From Lysobacterales bacterium 15-68-25 (GTDB taxonomy: Bacteria; Pseudomonadota; Gammaproteobacteria; Xanthomonadales; Rhodanobacteraceae), in contig NCKB01000001.1 in assembly GCA_002279065.1 (NCBI GenBank), positions 1-64,000 of the forward strand: a stretch of 64,000 nucleotides of DNA. Reading direction: 5' to 3'. Made by a program: the position numbers and the translations under genes. Of the stretch, positions 12,604 through 23,029 are shown one piece after another. Each line of letters starts with the position of its first letter. Within the stretch, counting starts at the first letter, position 1. The notes under the pieces are model-generated. The model ran no database searches, had not been told where the DNA came from, and saw only the letters and a list, made by a program, of their open reading frames with translations.

Positions 12604-13377
12604 TCAGGCGTCGAAGCGGCCACCCGGGGAACCCTGCCCCTGGATGCTGCCGCCGCGCCGCTCGCCGGCACGGCCGTTGAGCACCAGCGTGCTGGCGATC
12701 ATGTCGTGCAGCGCCTGCTTGCGCTGGGTCCAGCCGGCCATCATGAAGCCGACGAACAGAATGATGGCGCTGATCATCTTCGCCGGATAACGCCCGAGCG
12801 CACGCGGTAGCGAGATGCGTGCGCCCTGCAGGTCGGTGACGCGGATGCCCAGGGCGAGCTTGCCCAGGGTGGCCTGCCAGGTCGAGCTCTCGCACAGTGC
12901 AAAGTAGAGCCAGGCGACGAGGAAAGTGACCAGACTGGCCGGTCCGATCGCTCCGTAGAACTGGCTGTAGGCGTGCAGGACCGCCTCGGGATTGCCGGTG
13001 GTGCCCTGGATCGCATTGTTCAGCTGCTCCTGCGCAGCCTCCGCCCCCATCGCCGTCATGATCAGCTTGTTGGGGATGTAGAGCACCAGCGAGTCGATGA
13101 TGTAGGCGCCGAAACGCTTCCAGAAGCCTGCGTAGTCCTCCAGCGCCACCGTGGTGGCCTGCTCCGGCAGCGGTGCGGCGGAGAACGGTGGGGGCGTGGC
13201 GGCCGATGCGCGGTTCACCTCTTCGGGAAACAGCGAGGCCAGCGGCTGCCAGTCAGCCAGGCCGTCGTACCAGCCCAGGTCGTCGCCGGCCACCTGGCCG
13301 CTGCGTAGCCACTGACGGACGTCGGCTTCCTTGTAGGGGCCGTGGCGTTCGCCGTTGCGGCCGATCCAGATTTCCAT
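12604..13377 (-). CDS. GYF_2-RDD family inner-membrane protein
   Basis: A 257-aa protein with two parts. Residues 1-50 (WIGRNGERHGPYKEADVRQWLRSG) form a GYF_2 domain, a small module thought to bind peptides. From about 80 an RDD-type membrane region starts (YAGFWKRFGAYIIDSLVLYIPN) with three or four hydrophobic segments and the family Asp in IIDSLV. RDD proteins are integral membrane proteins of uncertain, sometimes transport-linked function. It lies between mnmG and tex and has its own terminator. Confidence 0.82.
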   Translation of the reverse strand: MEIWIGRNGERHGPYKEADVRQWLRSGQVAGDDLGWYDGLADWQPLASLFPEEVNRASAATPPPFSAAPLPEQATTVALEDYAGFWKRFGAYIIDSLVLYIPNKLIMTAMGAEAAQEQLNNAIQGTTGNPEAVLHAYSQFYGAIGPASLVTFLVAWLYFALCESSTWQATLGKLALGIRVTDLQGARISLPRALGRYPAKMISAIILFVGFMMAGWTQRKQALHDMIASTLVLNGRAGERRGGSIQGQGSPGGRFDA

Positions 13378-13443
13378 GTGAGCATGCCTCGCGGTGTTTC
13401 GAACCGCGTCATGATGCCATGGAGCCGGGTCATGCAGCGCCGA

Positions 13444-15318
<1,875 letters not shown>

Positions 15319-15402
15319 GCAACTGACCTGCTGGGTCCAAAAGTGGACGCGGTGGGGCGATATGGTACGGCGGCCTCGGGCCTTTGGTGCCGATCCGGGT
15401 GA

Positions 15403-15419
15403 CTGGCATGTTTCATGCA
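15403..15419 (+). promoter_or_regulatory. Sigma-54-like promoter (first of two)
   Basis: CTGGCATG-N5-TGCA: the GG (15405-15406) and GC (15417-15418) doublets are exactly 12 nt apart, as required for -24/-12 RpoN promoters, with predicted transcription start near 15430. The -12 element is ATGC rather than TTGC. A dyad gtcca-aaag-tggac (15335-15348) lies about 60-70 nt upstream, where activator sites commonly sit. No gene begins directly downstream except the predicted small RNA. Confidence 0.45.
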
Positions 15420-15429
15420 AAAACCCAGC

Positions 15430-15546
15430 AGCACTTTTCACGGGCAGACGCTGCGCCGCAAGGCGCGCCGAGATGGAACGACAGGGGTTCCATCGCGTGC
15501 CGGGGAAAGGAAGCGACGACGGCGCCTTCGGGCGCCGTCTTTTTTT
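15430..15546 (+). ncRNA. Predicted small RNA, about 117 nt, sigma-54-like promoter
   Basis: Between the sigma-54-like element and a strong terminator lies a non-coding stretch that can fold into three separate hairpins: gcgcc-GCAA-ggcgc (15453-15466, GNRA tetraloop), gatggaac/gttccatc with a 7-nt loop (15472-15494), and the terminator stem gacggcgcc-ttcg-ggcgccgtc (15518-15539) followed by seven T. No start codon with a ribosome-binding site opens a frame that ends before the terminator. It does not match a small RNA family I recognise. RpoN-dependent small RNAs are known (for example CrcZ in Pseudomonas), but similarity to them was not established. Confidence 0.42.
15518..15546 (+). terminator. 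Strong Rho-independent terminator with TTCG tetraloop
   Basis: A 9-bp perfect stem gacggcgcc / ggcgccgtc closed by the very stable TTCG tetraloop, followed by T7 at 15540-15546. No annotated plus-strand protein gene precedes it (mnmG is divergent), so it implies an unannotated plus-strand transcript. Confidence 0.82.
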
Positions 15547-15560
15547 GCTTCCCAGAAACG

Positions 15561-15592
15561 CCAAGCCCCGCGCCAGGCGGCGCGGGGCTTGG
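15561..15592. repeat. Perfect 14-bp hairpin after the small RNA terminator
   Basis: ccaagccccgcgcc (15561-15574) and ggcgcggggcttgg (15579-15592) form a perfect stem with a 4-nt loop. Only a short T-rich stretch follows on the plus strand, so it is either a back-up terminator or a structured element insulating the next promoter. Confidence 0.6.
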
Positions 15593-15786
15593 GTTTGGAG
15601 ATCTGGCGTCCGGCGGTCTCAGGAACAGGGGGAATCCAGGATGACCGTAGTGCCGGACGCCAGAAACCGGGAATTCGGGGACCGAAGATCGAATCCGGAC
15701 TACCGGAGGCGTGGGGTGATGTTGGCCTCGACCGCGTGAACCCGATGTGACTGAAACGGCCCTTTTTGCCGACTCGCGGCAGCTCG

Positions 15787-15863
15787 TGACGTAGCGCGTC
15801 AGTCGCGTGATCGAGGCCCAAAATTTTCGTGATCGGCATCACATCGTTGGCACGCCCGATGCA
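15787..15863 (+). promoter_or_regulatory. Sigma-54-like promoter (second) with upstream dyads
   Basis: TTGGCACG-N5-TGCA at 15847-15863 has GG (15849-15850) and GC (15861-15862) 12 nt apart and matches the RpoN -24 box well. The predicted start near 15874 is 31 nt before the ATG of the 61-aa gene. Upstream lie two perfect dyads, TGACG-tagcg-CGTCA (15787-15801) and GTGAT-cggc-ATCAC (15829-15842), candidates for activator binding. Confidence 0.55.
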
Positions 15864-15904
15864 TTCCCCCTGGCAACTCGAACAACACCTGTGGGGGAAG
15901 TGTC

Positions 15905-16090
15905 ATGGAACTGAGCCTCAACTTCGAACCGGTCTACCAGCAGCATGATCTGTGGATGGAAATCGGTCGCGTCGAGCTGGCGATGGAGCAGCTGGACCGC
16001 CGCACCGAGCAGGAGCGCGTCGTGCTCCGTCCGCGCCTGGAATCGCGTCGCCACCGCCTGCTCGAACAGCTGCAGCAGCTGAGCGCCTGA
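15905..16090 (+). CDS. Small conserved-looking helical protein, 61 aa
   Basis: A 61-aa soluble protein, MELSLNFEPVYQQHDLWMEI at the start, then an uninterrupted highly charged helical stretch (ELAMEQLDRR...LESRRHRLLEQLQQL) that looks like a coiled coil. No signal peptide, Cys pair or enzyme motif. GGGGGAAG 6 nt upstream of the ATG is a good ribosome-binding site, and the gene follows a sigma-54-like promoter. I do not recognise a functional family. The coding case rests on ribosome-binding site, promoter position and amphipathic regularity. Confidence 0.68.
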   Translation: MELSLNFEPVYQQHDLWMEIGRVELAMEQLDRRTEQERVVLRPRLESRRHRLLEQLQQLSA

Positions 16091-16180
16091 CGCACCGCCC
16101 CCGGCCATCGGCACGGCGTCGAGTCTCCACTCCGCCCCGCCGATGGCCCCGGACGGGCCATGGCGTCCCGTCCATCCGCG

Positions 16181-18817
16181 TCAGCGCGACAGCACGCTGG
16201 CGACGATCTCCGAAAGATTGCGCGAAAGTCCCGGCCGCCCGGCCAGGTCGGACAGGGCATGTCGCGCCGCTTCGCGACGCACCGGCTCGAGCCGCTGCCA
16301 GCCGTTGAACGCCGTCGCCAGCCGCGCGGCGATCTGCGGATTGAGCGCGTCCAGCGTCGCCAGCCGTTCGGCAAGCAGGCGGTAGCCGGCGCCGTCGGGG
16401 CGATGGAAGCCGCTCGGGTTGCCGCTGGCGAACGTGCCCAGCAGCGCGCGTGCGCGGTTGGGGTTCTTCAGCGTGAAGGCGGGATCCTGCTCCAGCAGCT
16501 GCACGCGGGCGAGGGCGGGCTCACCCGGGATCTGCGCCTGCACGGCGAACCACTTGTCCATCGCCAGTGGGTTGTCCGCGTGGCGCTTCCGGAAATTGCC
16601 CAGCGCCTCCGGAGCATTCGCGGCGCCGCCGCGGACGAGCACCGCCAGCGCGGCCAGGCGGTCGGTCATGCCCTCGGCCGAGTGGAACTGCATCGTCGCC
16701 AGCGCGTGGGCTGTCTCCGGGGCGAGCAGCGCCATCAACTCCAGCACGCGTCGCTTCAGCCGACGCACCGCCTTGCCTGCCGCATCCAGCGCCAGCGGGC
16801 CGGAGACGGCCAGTTCGCGATAGCGCCGCTCCAGGTTTTCGGTTCCGATCGCCTGGCCCAGCATGCGCTGCATGGTCTGGCGCAGCTCGTGGATATGCGT
16901 CGGGTCCACGGTTTCCTGTCGTTCGGCCAGCTCGATCTCGCCCGGCGGAGTCAACAGGTCCGCGAGCAGCGCGGCATCGAGGTTGCGGTCGTCGAACAGC
17001 CGCGCCAGTGCGCCGGTCCAGGCCTCGAGCGCGTCGCCGCCTCCGGCGCGGCAATCGTCGAACGCACGGGCGGCGAGCTGCTGGCCGGCTTCCCAGCGGT
17101 TGAACCCGTCCGGGTCGTGGGTGAGCAGCAGGGCCAGCTCGGCCGGCGCGTAGTCGCACTCCAGCAGCACCGGTGCGGAGAAGCCGCGCAGCAGTGACGG
17201 CACCGGGGGCCGCGGCACCCGATCGAATACCAGGCTGCGCTCGGTTGCATCGAGCACCACCACCGCCTCGCTGCCGTGCGCTTGCCCGTCCAGGTGCAGC
17301 GGCAGCATCGCGCCGTCGGGGTCGAACAGCGCCAGTTTCACCGGGATCGGGACGGCGTGCTTGTCCGGCTGCGTCGCCGAGGGAAGGGTGTGCTGCGACA
17401 GGGTGAGCGTGTAGCGCTGCGCGGTGGCGTCGTAGTACCCGCGCGCCCGCAGGCGTGGCGTGCCGGACTGGCCGTACCACGCCAGGTAGGGCATGAGGTC
17501 GATGTCGTTGGCCTCGCCCAGCGCGGCGAGGAAATCCTCGATCGTGGCGGCGCGCCCGTCGTTCACGGCGAAGTAGCGGTCCATGCCGCGGCGGAAACCT
17601 TCCGCGCCCAGCCGGCCGGCCAACATGCGCACGAGTTCGGCGCCCTTCTCGTACACGGTGGCGGTGTAGAAGTTGTTGATCTCGCGGTACTCGGCCGGGC
17701 GCACCGGGTGTGCCAGCGGGCCGGCGTCCTCGGGGAACTGCGCCCGGCGCAGCAGGGCGACGTCCTCGATGCGCTTGAGCGGGGCCGAGTTCATGTCCGC
17801 CGAGAACTGCTGCTCGCGGAACACCGTGAGGCCTTCTTTCAGCGACAGCTGGAACCAGTCGCGGCAGGTGACGCGGTTGCCGCTCCAGTTGTGGAAGTAC
17901 TCGTGCGCGACCACTGCCTCCACCGCCTTGTATTCGTCGTCGGTGGTGGTGTCCGGGTCGGCCAGCAGGTACTTCGCGTTGAAGATGTTCAGGCCCTTGT
18001 TCTCCATCGCGCCCATGTTGAAGTCATGGGTGGCGACGACGTGGAACACGTCCAGGTCGTAGCTGCGGCCGTAGGCCTGCTCGTCCCAGCGCATCGAGCG
18101 TTCCAGCGCGTCCATCGCGTAGTGGCAGCTGTCGATCGCATTGGCCTCGGACCAGATCACCAGCTTCACCGCGCGGCCTTCGGCGGTGACGTAGTCGCGC
18201 TCGATCTTCTCCAGTCGTCCGGCGACCAGCGCGAACAGGTAGCAGGGCTTCGGGTGCGGATCGACGAAGCGGGCCCAGTGGCGCCCGTCGGGCAGCTCGC
18301 CGGCACCGTCGGGATTGCCGCCGGCCAGCAGCACCGGGAAGCGTGCCCGGTCCGCGCGCAGGGTCACCGTGTAACGGGCCAGCACGTCGGGGCGATCGGG
18401 AAAGAAGGTGATGTGGCGGAAGCCCTCGGCCTCGCACTGCGTCAGCAGGAAGCCGGCCTCGCGGCTGCCGGACAGATACAGGCCCTCCAGCGCGGTGTTT
18501 GCGGCCGGCTGCACGCGCGCCCGCGTGGTCAGCACGCTGCCGTCGCGCACATCATCAACCTCCAGCACGTTGTCGACGTGGCGCCACTGTCCGGCTGCCA
18601 GCGGTGCGCCATCCAGCGCGATCGACAATAGCTCCAGCCCCTCGCCATCCAGTCGCAGGGGGGCTTCGGCGTCGCGGCGCAACGTGAGGTGCGAGATGAC
18701 CTCGGTACTGTCGATCCCCAGGTCGAATTCCAGCGCCGCGTCGGTGACCCGCCAGGCGGGCGGCGCGTAGTCGACGAGGCGGATTGGCGAGGCGGGGGAT
18801 TCGGGGCGTGCGGACAT
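16181..18817 (-). CDS. pepN: Aminopeptidase N
   Basis: An 878-aa M1-family zinc aminopeptidase of the cytoplasm, removing N-terminal residues from peptides. The substrate-anchoring GAMEN motif is at 269-273, and zinc ligands are in HEYFH (305-309) with the third ligand E328 in LKEG. The N-terminal beta-sandwich, thermolysin-like domain and C-terminal helical superhelix account for the full length, which equals E. coli PepN (870). The start at 18817 (MSARPESPASP) was chosen because sequence further upstream has no family similarity. It is divergent from the aldose epimerase gene. Confidence 0.95.
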   Translation of the reverse strand: MSARPESPASPIRLVDYAPPAWRVTDAALEFDLGIDSTEVISHLTLRRDAEAPLRLDGEGLELLSIALDGAPLAAGQWRHVDNVLEVDDVRDGSVLTTRARVQPAANTALEGLYLSGSREAGFLLTQCEAEGFRHITFFPDRPDVLARYTVTLRADRARFPVLLAGGNPDGAGELPDGRHWARFVDPHPKPCYLFALVAGRLEKIERDYVTAEGRAVKLVIWSEANAIDSCHYAMDALERSMRWDEQAYGRSYDLDVFHVVATHDFNMGAMENKGLNIFNAKYLLADPDTTTDDEYKAVEAVVAHEYFHNWSGNRVTCRDWFQLSLKEGLTVFREQQFSADMNSAPLKRIEDVALLRRAQFPEDAGPLAHPVRPAEYREINNFYTATVYEKGAELVRMLAGRLGAEGFRRGMDRYFAVNDGRAATIEDFLAALGEANDIDLMPYLAWYGQSGTPRLRARGYYDATAQRYTLTLSQHTLPSATQPDKHAVPIPVKLALFDPDGAMLPLHLDGQAHGSEAVVVLDATERSLVFDRVPRPPVPSLLRGFSAPVLLECDYAPAELALLLTHDPDGFNRWEAGQQLAARAFDDCRAGGGDALEAWTGALARLFDDRNLDAALLADLLTPPGEIELAERQETVDPTHIHELRQTMQRMLGQAIGTENLERRYRELAVSGPLALDAAGKAVRRLKRRVLELMALLAPETAHALATMQFHSAEGMTDRLAALAVLVRGGAANAPEALGNFRKRHADNPLAMDKWFAVQAQIPGEPALARVQLLEQDPAFTLKNPNRARALLGTFASGNPSGFHRPDGAGYRLLAERLATLDALNPQIAARLATAFNGWQRLEPVRREAARHALSDLAGRPGLSRNLSEIVASVLSR

Positions 18818-18853
18818 GGCGATACGACAGGGTTGGGGATCAGTCAGGCTAAC

Positions 18854-19882
18854 ATGGCGAGCCCTTTCCACTGGTTCAAGCCGATGGCCTTCCACGCCCG
18901 CCACGACGCGCTCGGATCGCACCCGCTGGCCGTGCTGCAGGATGCGGAACGCGGCCGCACCGTGCGCATCGCCCATCGCGGCGCCACCGTGCTGTCGATC
19001 GAGGTGACCCATGCCGGCGCCCGGGTCGATCTGGCCGACGGCTATCGCGACGCCGCGGAGCTGGAAGCCCGGCCGAGCTCGCGCTTCGCCGTGATGATGC
19101 CGTTCGCCAACCGCATCGCCGGCGCGCGCTACCGGTTCGACGGCGTCGTGCACGACCTTCAGCCCGGCGTCGCGGAGGCCGAACGCGCGGCACGCCACGG
19201 CTTCGTTCGCGGGGTGGATTTCCGGCTCGAGGCGCTGACCGCCGATGCGGACGGCGCCGAGGCGCACTTCGCCACCGCACTGGCGCCCGACGCCCACCCC
19301 GGCTATCCGTTCGCCATCGCCTTCGCGCTGCACTACCGCCTCGACGCACGAGGCCTTGCGCTCACCTCAACCGTGCGCAACACCGGCTACACCCCGGCGC
19401 CGTGTTTCTTTGGCTGGCATCCATATTTCCGTCTGGGCGGGTCGCCGATGGAAAGCTGGGAGCTGCAGGTGCCGGCCGCCACCGTGGTCGCCACCGATGC
19501 CGACTTCATCCCGCTGCCCGGCGCCGCCGCGCACCGTCCGCTCGGCGCCGAACCCACGCTGGATTTCCGCACGCCGCGACCGGTGGGTGCGCTGGCGCTG
19601 AACCACGCCTATGCCGACCTGCGCGCCGATGCCGATGGCCGCGCGCGGACCCGGCTGCGCGACCCGGCCAGCGGGCTCGGCCTGGCGCTGTGGCAGGAGC
19701 GCGGGGTGATGCTCGCGTTCACCGCCGATACGGTGAGTCGCGACGTCCGCGGCTCGCTGGCGCTGGAGCCGATGGAGAGCTGGGCCGACGCCTTCAACCG
19801 CCCCGACTGTGCCGCAGCGATCCGCCTGGAGCCCGGTGCGGAGCGCCACTTCCGCTGCGGCGTGGAGTTCGAGACCGCATGA
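18854..19882 (+). CDS. Aldose 1-epimerase family protein
   Basis: A 342-aa GalM/YphB-superfamily protein that should interconvert alpha and beta anomers of hexoses or hexose phosphates. Family features seen are FAVMMPFANRI near 80, HGFVRG, and FFGWHPYFRLGG with the conserved His. No signal peptide, so a cytoplasmic place is likely. Start ATG 18854 (MASPFHWFK) was preferred; ATG 18884 (MAFHARHDALG) is a possible internal alternative because neither has a strong ribosome-binding site. Its stop overlaps the downstream dehydratase start (ATGA). Confidence 0.85.
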   Translation: MASPFHWFKPMAFHARHDALGSHPLAVLQDAERGRTVRIAHRGATVLSIEVTHAGARVDLADGYRDAAELEARPSSRFAVMMPFANRIAGARYRFDGVVHDLQPGVAEAERAARHGFVRGVDFRLEALTADADGAEAHFATALAPDAHPGYPFAIAFALHYRLDARGLALTSTVRNTGYTPAPCFFGWHPYFRLGGSPMESWELQVPAATVVATDADFIPLPGAAAHRPLGAEPTLDFRTPRPVGALALNHAYADLRADADGRARTRLRDPASGLGLALWQERGVMLAFTADTVSRDVRGSLALEPMESWADAFNRPDCAAAIRLEPGAERHFRCGVEFETA

Positions 19883-20850
19883 ACCACGATCGCCTGCCCA
19901 CCTTTGCCCAGATCCGCGACGCCGCCGCACGCATTGCGCCGCACGCGGTGGTCACGCCGGTGCTGCGCAGCGCCGCGCTCGACGCGCTGGCGGGTGCCGA
20001 GCTGCACTTCAAGTGCGAGAACTTCCAGCGCGGAGGGGCCTTCAAGTTCCGCGGCGCCTGCAACGCAGTGTGGTCGCTGGGCGAGGACGAGGCGCGCGCC
20101 GGCGTGGTCACGCATTCGTCCGGCAACCACGGCAGCGCGTTGGCGCTGGCCGCCGCCACGCGCGGCATTCCGGCTCACGTGGTGGTGCCGGAAGGCGCGG
20201 TACAGGCCAAGCTCGCGCTGATCGAGCGGGCCGGCGCGGTGCTGCATCGCTGCGCGCCGAACCAGGCTGCGCGCGAGGCCAGGGCCGCCGAGGTGCAGCA
20301 CGCCACCGGCGCGCAGCTGGTGCACCCGTATGCCGACGACCGCGTCATGGCCGGGCAGGGCACGATCGCGCTGGAACTGCTGGCGCAGGTGCCGGCGCTG
20401 GATGCGCTGATCACGCCGGTCGGCGGTGGCGGCCTGGCTTCGGGCGTGGCGATCGCCGCGCATGCGCTGCGCCCCGGGCTGTCGCTGTACGGGGCGGAGC
20501 CGGCCGGCGCGGACGACGCGGCGCGCTCGCTCGCCGCCGGTACGCGGGTGGAGAGCGTCGTGCCGGACACCGTCTGCGACGGCCTGCGCGCACTGATCGG
20601 CACGCCGAACCTGCTGGCCTTGCGCGAACATGCGATCGACGTGATCACCGTCGACGATGCGCAGACCATCGCCGCGATGCGGCTGATCTGGCAGGAGCTG
20701 CGCATCGTCACGGAGGTGTCCTGCGCCACCGTGCTGGCGGCAGTGCTCAAGGCGCGCGACCGCTTCGCCGGTCGTCGGGTCGGACTGGTGCTCACCGGCG
20801 GCAACGTCGATCTCGACGCGCTGCCCTGGATCGACCGGTCGCACGCCTGA
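19879..20850 (+). CDS. PLP-dependent serine/threonine dehydratase (serine racemase-like)
   Basis: A 323-aa fold-type II PLP enzyme. The PLP Lys is in GGAFKFRGA (near 56), the substrate loop is SSGNHGSALA, and the PLP-phosphate glycine loop is PVGGGGLASG. It lacks the C-terminal ACT domains of biosynthetic IlvA, so it belongs to the short catabolic group (serine racemase, threonine or hydroxyaspartate ammonia-lyase). The exact substrate cannot be read from sequence. A full-length ilvA exists at 55732-57303, so isoleucine biosynthesis does not depend on this gene. Translationally coupled to the aldose epimerase by a 4-nt overlap. Confidence 0.88.
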   Translation: MNHDRLPTFAQIRDAAARIAPHAVVTPVLRSAALDALAGAELHFKCENFQRGGAFKFRGACNAVWSLGEDEARAGVVTHSSGNHGSALALAAATRGIPAHVVVPEGAVQAKLALIERAGAVLHRCAPNQAAREARAAEVQHATGAQLVHPYADDRVMAGQGTIALELLAQVPALDALITPVGGGGLASGVAIAAHALRPGLSLYGAEPAGADDAARSLAAGTRVESVVPDTVCDGLRALIGTPNLLALREHAIDVITVDDAQTIAAMRLIWQELRIVTEVSCATVLAAVLKARDRFAGRRVGLVLTGGNVDLDALPWIDRSHA

Positions 20851-21085
20851 CGCCCCGGTGCGAGGGCGGCAAGCGCCGCGTGCCGGGGCCCGGTAGCACT
20901 TTCATGACGGTGGGTGCATCCATGCCGAGGGATGCGCCGTAATGTGAACTGCGTGGCGTTTCCGTCATCGGACGACGTCGCCCCGTCGCCCCGTTTCAAC
21001 CCCTAGTCGGGCCTCCGTGGTTCGACGCGTTGGCGTGGGCGCCGTTCTCCCCTCCCCACTCCAACCTACAGGGGGCCTCCCGGCC

Positions 21086-21808
21086 ATGCATCACTACACC
21101 CCGTCACTCGTGCTGCTCTCCTATGTCGTTGCGGTCCTGGGTTCCTACACCGCGCTGCGCCTGATCGGCGGCTTGTCCCGGATGCGGCCGGGCCGGGAAC
21201 GCATCTTCACGCTGGTGACCGCGGCGGCGGTGATGGGCCTGGGTGCGATCTGGGCGATGCATTTCATCGCCATGCTCGCCTATCACATGGACATGCCCGT
21301 CACCTACGACATCCCGCTCACCGTCGCCTCCGCGCTGGTGGCGGTGGCGGCCTGCTTCATGGGGTTGTCGCTGGCCGCGCGCGAGCGTCCGTCGATGATC
21401 AGCTTCATTACCTCGGGCAGCTTCATGGGCATCGGCGTGGCGGTGATGCACTACATGGGCATGGCCGCGATGCGCATGTCCGCGTACATGTGGTACGACG
21501 GTGCGATCGCCGCGCTGGCGGCGCTCATCGCCATCGTCGCCTCGATCGCCGCACTGTGGATCGCGTTCAAGCACCGTGGCCCGGTGCAGACCGTGCTCGG
21601 CGCCCTGGTGATGGGTGGCGCGGTGTGCGGCATGCACTACACCGGTATGGCCGGCGCGCACTTCGAACCCAACGATCTGCCGGTCCGGGCCGGTGGCCTG
21701 GGCGGCCAGCACCTCGCGGTGGCGGTGTTCGCGCTGGCGGCGGCACTGATGGCGGTGGTGCTGGCACGCGCGCTGGTCCGCCAGCGCCGCCTGGCGACCG
21801 GGATCTGA
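21086..21808 (+). CDS. MHYT-domain integral membrane sensor, stand-alone
   Basis: A 240-aa seven-helix membrane protein with three MHYT-type motifs: IWAMHFIAM near 55, AVMHYMGMAAM near 120 and GMHYTGMAGA near 187. These His/Met residues are proposed to bind copper and sense diatomic gases or redox state. In most bacteria the MHYT region is fused to GGDEF/EAL; here the protein ends after the last helix. Output must therefore go through a partner, or the protein has another role. ATG 21086 has a GGGGGCC-type purine stretch upstream. Confidence 0.88.
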   Translation: MHHYTPSLVLLSYVVAVLGSYTALRLIGGLSRMRPGRERIFTLVTAAAVMGLGAIWAMHFIAMLAYHMDMPVTYDIPLTVASALVAVAACFMGLSLAARERPSMISFITSGSFMGIGVAVMHYMGMAAMRMSAYMWYDGAIAALAALIAIVASIAALWIAFKHRGPVQTVLGALVMGGAVCGMHYTGMAGAHFEPNDLPVRAGGLGGQHLAVAVFALAAALMAVVLARALVRQRRLATGI

Positions 21809-21831
21809 CGGTCGGGCGTCCGATGCGGTGA

Positions 21832-22923
21832 TCAGTCGGCGGCGGTCACGGTCGCCGCCGGATCCCGCGTCGGGGTATCGGGCTGCGCGGCGTGTGCCGT
21901 GTGGTCCACCGGTACCGGCCGGTAGCCGGGGCCGAACGAGACCTCGCCCGGCTTCCAGCCGTCGAGCGTGCGCACCGCGCCCCAGAAGCGCTTGAACGCC
22001 GCCCAGTGCAGGCCGACCAGGCCGTGCTCGTTGTCCGCATCGACCACCGGATCGCCGACGCCGGTGGGGCGGATCGGCTCGCCGTACAGCGCGGTGCCGA
22101 ACAGCACGTCCCAGATCGAGAACACCTGGCCGTAGTTGCAGTTGTGCAGGCCCGGCCGGGTCGGGTCCACGCGCATGTGGTGCAGCCGGTGGAAGGTGGG
22201 GTCGACGAAGATCCGCCCGAACAGCGGGCCGAAGTTCAGTCGCGTGTTGGTGTGCGAGAAGTTCTGCACCAGTTCGCCCAGCAGCATCAGCCAGGCGAAG
22301 TCGGTCGGTGCCACGCCGATCGCCAGGCCGACCACGGCGAGGATCATCGACTGGATGAAGCCGTCCACCAGGCTGCCGCGGTCGTTGGTCCAGCAGCTCA
22401 TCTGCCGCGTGCTGTGGTGCATCGAGTGCAGCGCCCACCACCACGGCAGCGCGTGCTGCACGCGGTGCATGGTGTAGTACACCAGGTCGTAGATTACGTA
22501 GTAGACGAGGAACAGCGCCAGCGGGTGGTGGTCCAGCGCGGGGAACCAGTGCGTGATGCCGAGGATCGAGTCGCGGCTGGAGGTGTCCGGCCCGCTCGAC
22601 ACGCCGCCGAAGTAGTTGGCGATCGGCGTCAGCACCAGGTAGGAGAACAGCGGGAAGATCCCGATCAGCATCCACAGCGTGTACTGGAAGTCGACCCGGG
22701 TCAGCTTGCGGTCGCTCCAGCGTTCGGCCGGCCAGAAGGTTTCCAGCGGGCGGAACAGGCAGGCGATGATCGCCACCTGCACCACCGCGATCATCAGCGA
22801 CTCGGCGATCTCGCGCGGGTCGCCGGCAAGCCGGTCGATGTGCAGCCATTGCAGCAGCGGCAGGATGCCGTGCTGCGCGAAGGCATCGACCAGGTGGGAC
22901 CAGGCGTGGGCGAGGGAGGGCAT
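21832..22923 (-). CDS. Fatty acid hydroxylase/sterol desaturase-family membrane enzyme
   Basis: A 363-aa integral membrane di-iron oxygenase family member. The His-box set is HRVQH, HSMHH, FSHTN and HRLHH, matching the PF04116-type pattern for an eight-His di-iron centre. Four or five hydrophobic helices surround the boxes. Substrate (sterol, fatty acid or hopanoid) is not predictable. The last about 70 residues form a soluble tail. Start ATG 22923 follows from loss of similarity upstream. Convergent with the MHYT gene (23 nt apart) and divergent from tag. Confidence 0.88.
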   Translation of the reverse strand: MPSLAHAWSHLVDAFAQHGILPLLQWLHIDRLAGDPREIAESLMIAVVQVAIIACLFRPLETFWPAERWSDRKLTRVDFQYTLWMLIGIFPLFSYLVLTPIANYFGGVSSGPDTSSRDSILGITHWFPALDHHPLALFLVYYVIYDLVYYTMHRVQHALPWWWALHSMHHSTRQMSCWTNDRGSLVDGFIQSMILAVVGLAIGVAPTDFAWLMLLGELVQNFSHTNTRLNFGPLFGRIFVDPTFHRLHHMRVDPTRPGLHNCNYGQVFSIWDVLFGTALYGEPIRPTGVGDPVVDADNEHGLVGLHWAAFKRFWGAVRTLDGWKPGEVSFGPGYRPVPVDHTAHAAQPDTPTRDPAATVTAAD

Positions 22924-23029
22924 CGCGGTACTCGGACGAAAGGCGACAGCCAAGACTGTCGCGCGAGCCTTTCCCACGGGTTTCGGGCGCCGCGCTAGAG
23001 TGCTCGTCCGTCCGTTTCCGGAGCGAGCC

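Noticed and set aside
16103..16148. Hairpin between the 61-aa gene and pepN (10-bp arms ggccatcggc / gccgatggcc)
   Set aside because: The 26-nt loop and lack of a T-run make it a weak terminator; not annotated.
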